DNA of 64,000 nucleotides. It comes from an uncultured Robinsoniella sp. Lineage in GTDB: Bacteria; Bacillota; Clostridia; Lachnospirales; Lachnospiraceae. The stretch spans positions 62,001-126,000 of the forward strand of contig UQCR01000005.1 in assembly GCA_900539655.1 (NCBI GenBank). The letters run 5' to 3'. Under the pieces are notes generated by a model, which searched no databases, was not told where the DNA came from, and saw only the letters and a list, made by a program, of their open reading frames with translations. Made by a program: the position numbers and the translations under genes. Shown here piece by piece: positions 63,536 through 64,000 of the stretch; position 1 is the stretch's first letter; each line of letters opens with the position of its first letter.

Positions 63536-64000
63536 CTATTTGGCACTGTAAATCTTCCATATCTTGTTTGCAGATTCCACATCAAATTTTCCATCTTTGT
63601 CCAGTGCGGATATGACATCTCCATCACTATTTACCGCTTCCGCCTGCACCGCTTCCTGATATAATGTCATATCGAAAGGTTCAAACTTATCCTTATCTTT
63701 TATTTCATACTTGCTAAACAATGACTGGGTGCTTTCTCGCGGCTGTACAACTGCATGATAATAATAAAAACCATCTTCTTCATTATAAGTCCACAATGCA
63801 TCTTTGTTTCCGCCGGAAACGCCTACATTGCTCGCTGCACTTTGGGGTGATATAGACATTCTCATACGAATAATGCATGCATTTTTTCCTGTATTTTTTA
63901 CAGTCGGTTCCTTTGTTCCTTCTGATGCAACGATATTTTCTTCTATATCAGTTGTCACATTACCTACGGTAAAAGAATTTTCTTTTACCGTAGTAACGTC
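63536..64000 (-). CDS. TasA/camelysin-like surface protein, 5' end outside window
   Basis: The frame is open to the right edge; 154 residues are visible. It begins in the usual DVTTVKENSFTVGNV segment that follows the signal peptide in this family. Then GKNACIIRMRMSISP, WTYNEEDGFYYYHAVVQPRES and FDMTLYQEAVQAEAV follow. It is the fourth TasA-like paralog and lies upstream of sipW. Confidence 0.87.
   Translation of the reverse strand, partial: DVTTVKENSFTVGNVTTDIEENIVASEGTKEPTVKNTGKNACIIRMRMSISPQSAASNVGVSGGNKDALWTYNEEDGFYYYHAVVQPRESTQSLFSKYEIKDKDKFEPFDMTLYQEAVQAEAVNSDGDVISALDKDGKFDVESANKIWKIYSAK

Overview
The window reads as a low-GC, AT-rich Firmicute chromosome, most likely a gut Lachnospiraceae (Blautia/Mediterraneibacter/Hungatella-like). 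The basis is family content and style, not a database match: YesM/YesN-type sugar two-component systems, a class III (anaerobic) ribonucleotide reductase, an S-box metK leader, a mucin-directed GH101 glycosidase, a Csp-like subtilase, and a SipW/TasA-type cell-surface cluster. Shine-Dalgarno sites are strong (AGGAGG-like) and settle several starts. No rRNA, tRNA, IS element, prophage or CRISPR array was seen.

Layout. 1-6214 (-): a sugar-sensing regulon of AraC-type response regulator, Cache-type histidine kinase and membrane-anchored substrate-binding sensor, followed by the ATPase of an RbsA-type ABC importer that runs off the left edge. 6337-8836 (-): AI-2E-family permease, RluA-type pseudouridine synthase, and the tRNA methyltransferase MnmM. 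9040-9975 (+): Ca/Na antiporter. 10050-12796 (-): YtrA-type regulator, ABC ATPase and two paralogous permeases. 13136-15311 (-): OmpR/HisKA two-component system. 15414-16971 (-): metK under a SAM-I riboswitch. 17210-18639 (+): GNAT acetyltransferase and an orphan bacterial-microcompartment shell protein. 18771-21065: MATE pump and divergent MerR regulator sharing a 19-bp-spacer promoter. 21182-27401 (-): DUF1622 protein, an anchored hypothetical, Gfo/Idh/MocA oxidoreductase, MurA, a shikimate-kinase-like protein with an atypical substrate pocket, a HAAS-domain membrane protein and a PadR regulator. 27568-30834 (-): large hybrid histidine kinase. 31160-31360 (+): cold-shock protein with a terminator-like leader hairpin. 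31583-33949 (-): nrdD with a fused thioredoxin-like tail and two NrdR boxes. 34228-36533 (-): hflX and a TPR lipoprotein.

36693-46099 is the most unusual block. An apparent five-gene operon (-) encodes a propeller/solute-binding lipoprotein, two sugar-type ABC permeases, an HlyD-like adaptor and a MacB/FtsX-like membrane protein. Its probable leader carries eight exact-length 16-bp tandem repeats. A divergent two-component system (+) lies next to it. It looks like an importer and an exporter/sensor module in one transcription unit, and no ATPase is present in it.

46175-49719 (-): glutamine synthetase, an HTH regulator and an unrecognised 530-aa protein. 50061-58343 (-): a 2760-aa secreted GH101 endo-alpha-N-acetylgalactosaminidase with five LamG-like modules, FIVAR repeats and Big_2 domains. 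58593-64000 (-): a subtilase followed upstream by four TasA/camelysin-like proteins (one partial), a small conserved-looking protein and the dedicated signal peptidase SipW. A 153-bp GC-rich element with pseudoknot-forming arms sits inside this cluster. The surface-fibre genes, the mucinase and the sugar-sensing systems together suggest a mucosal-surface lifestyle.
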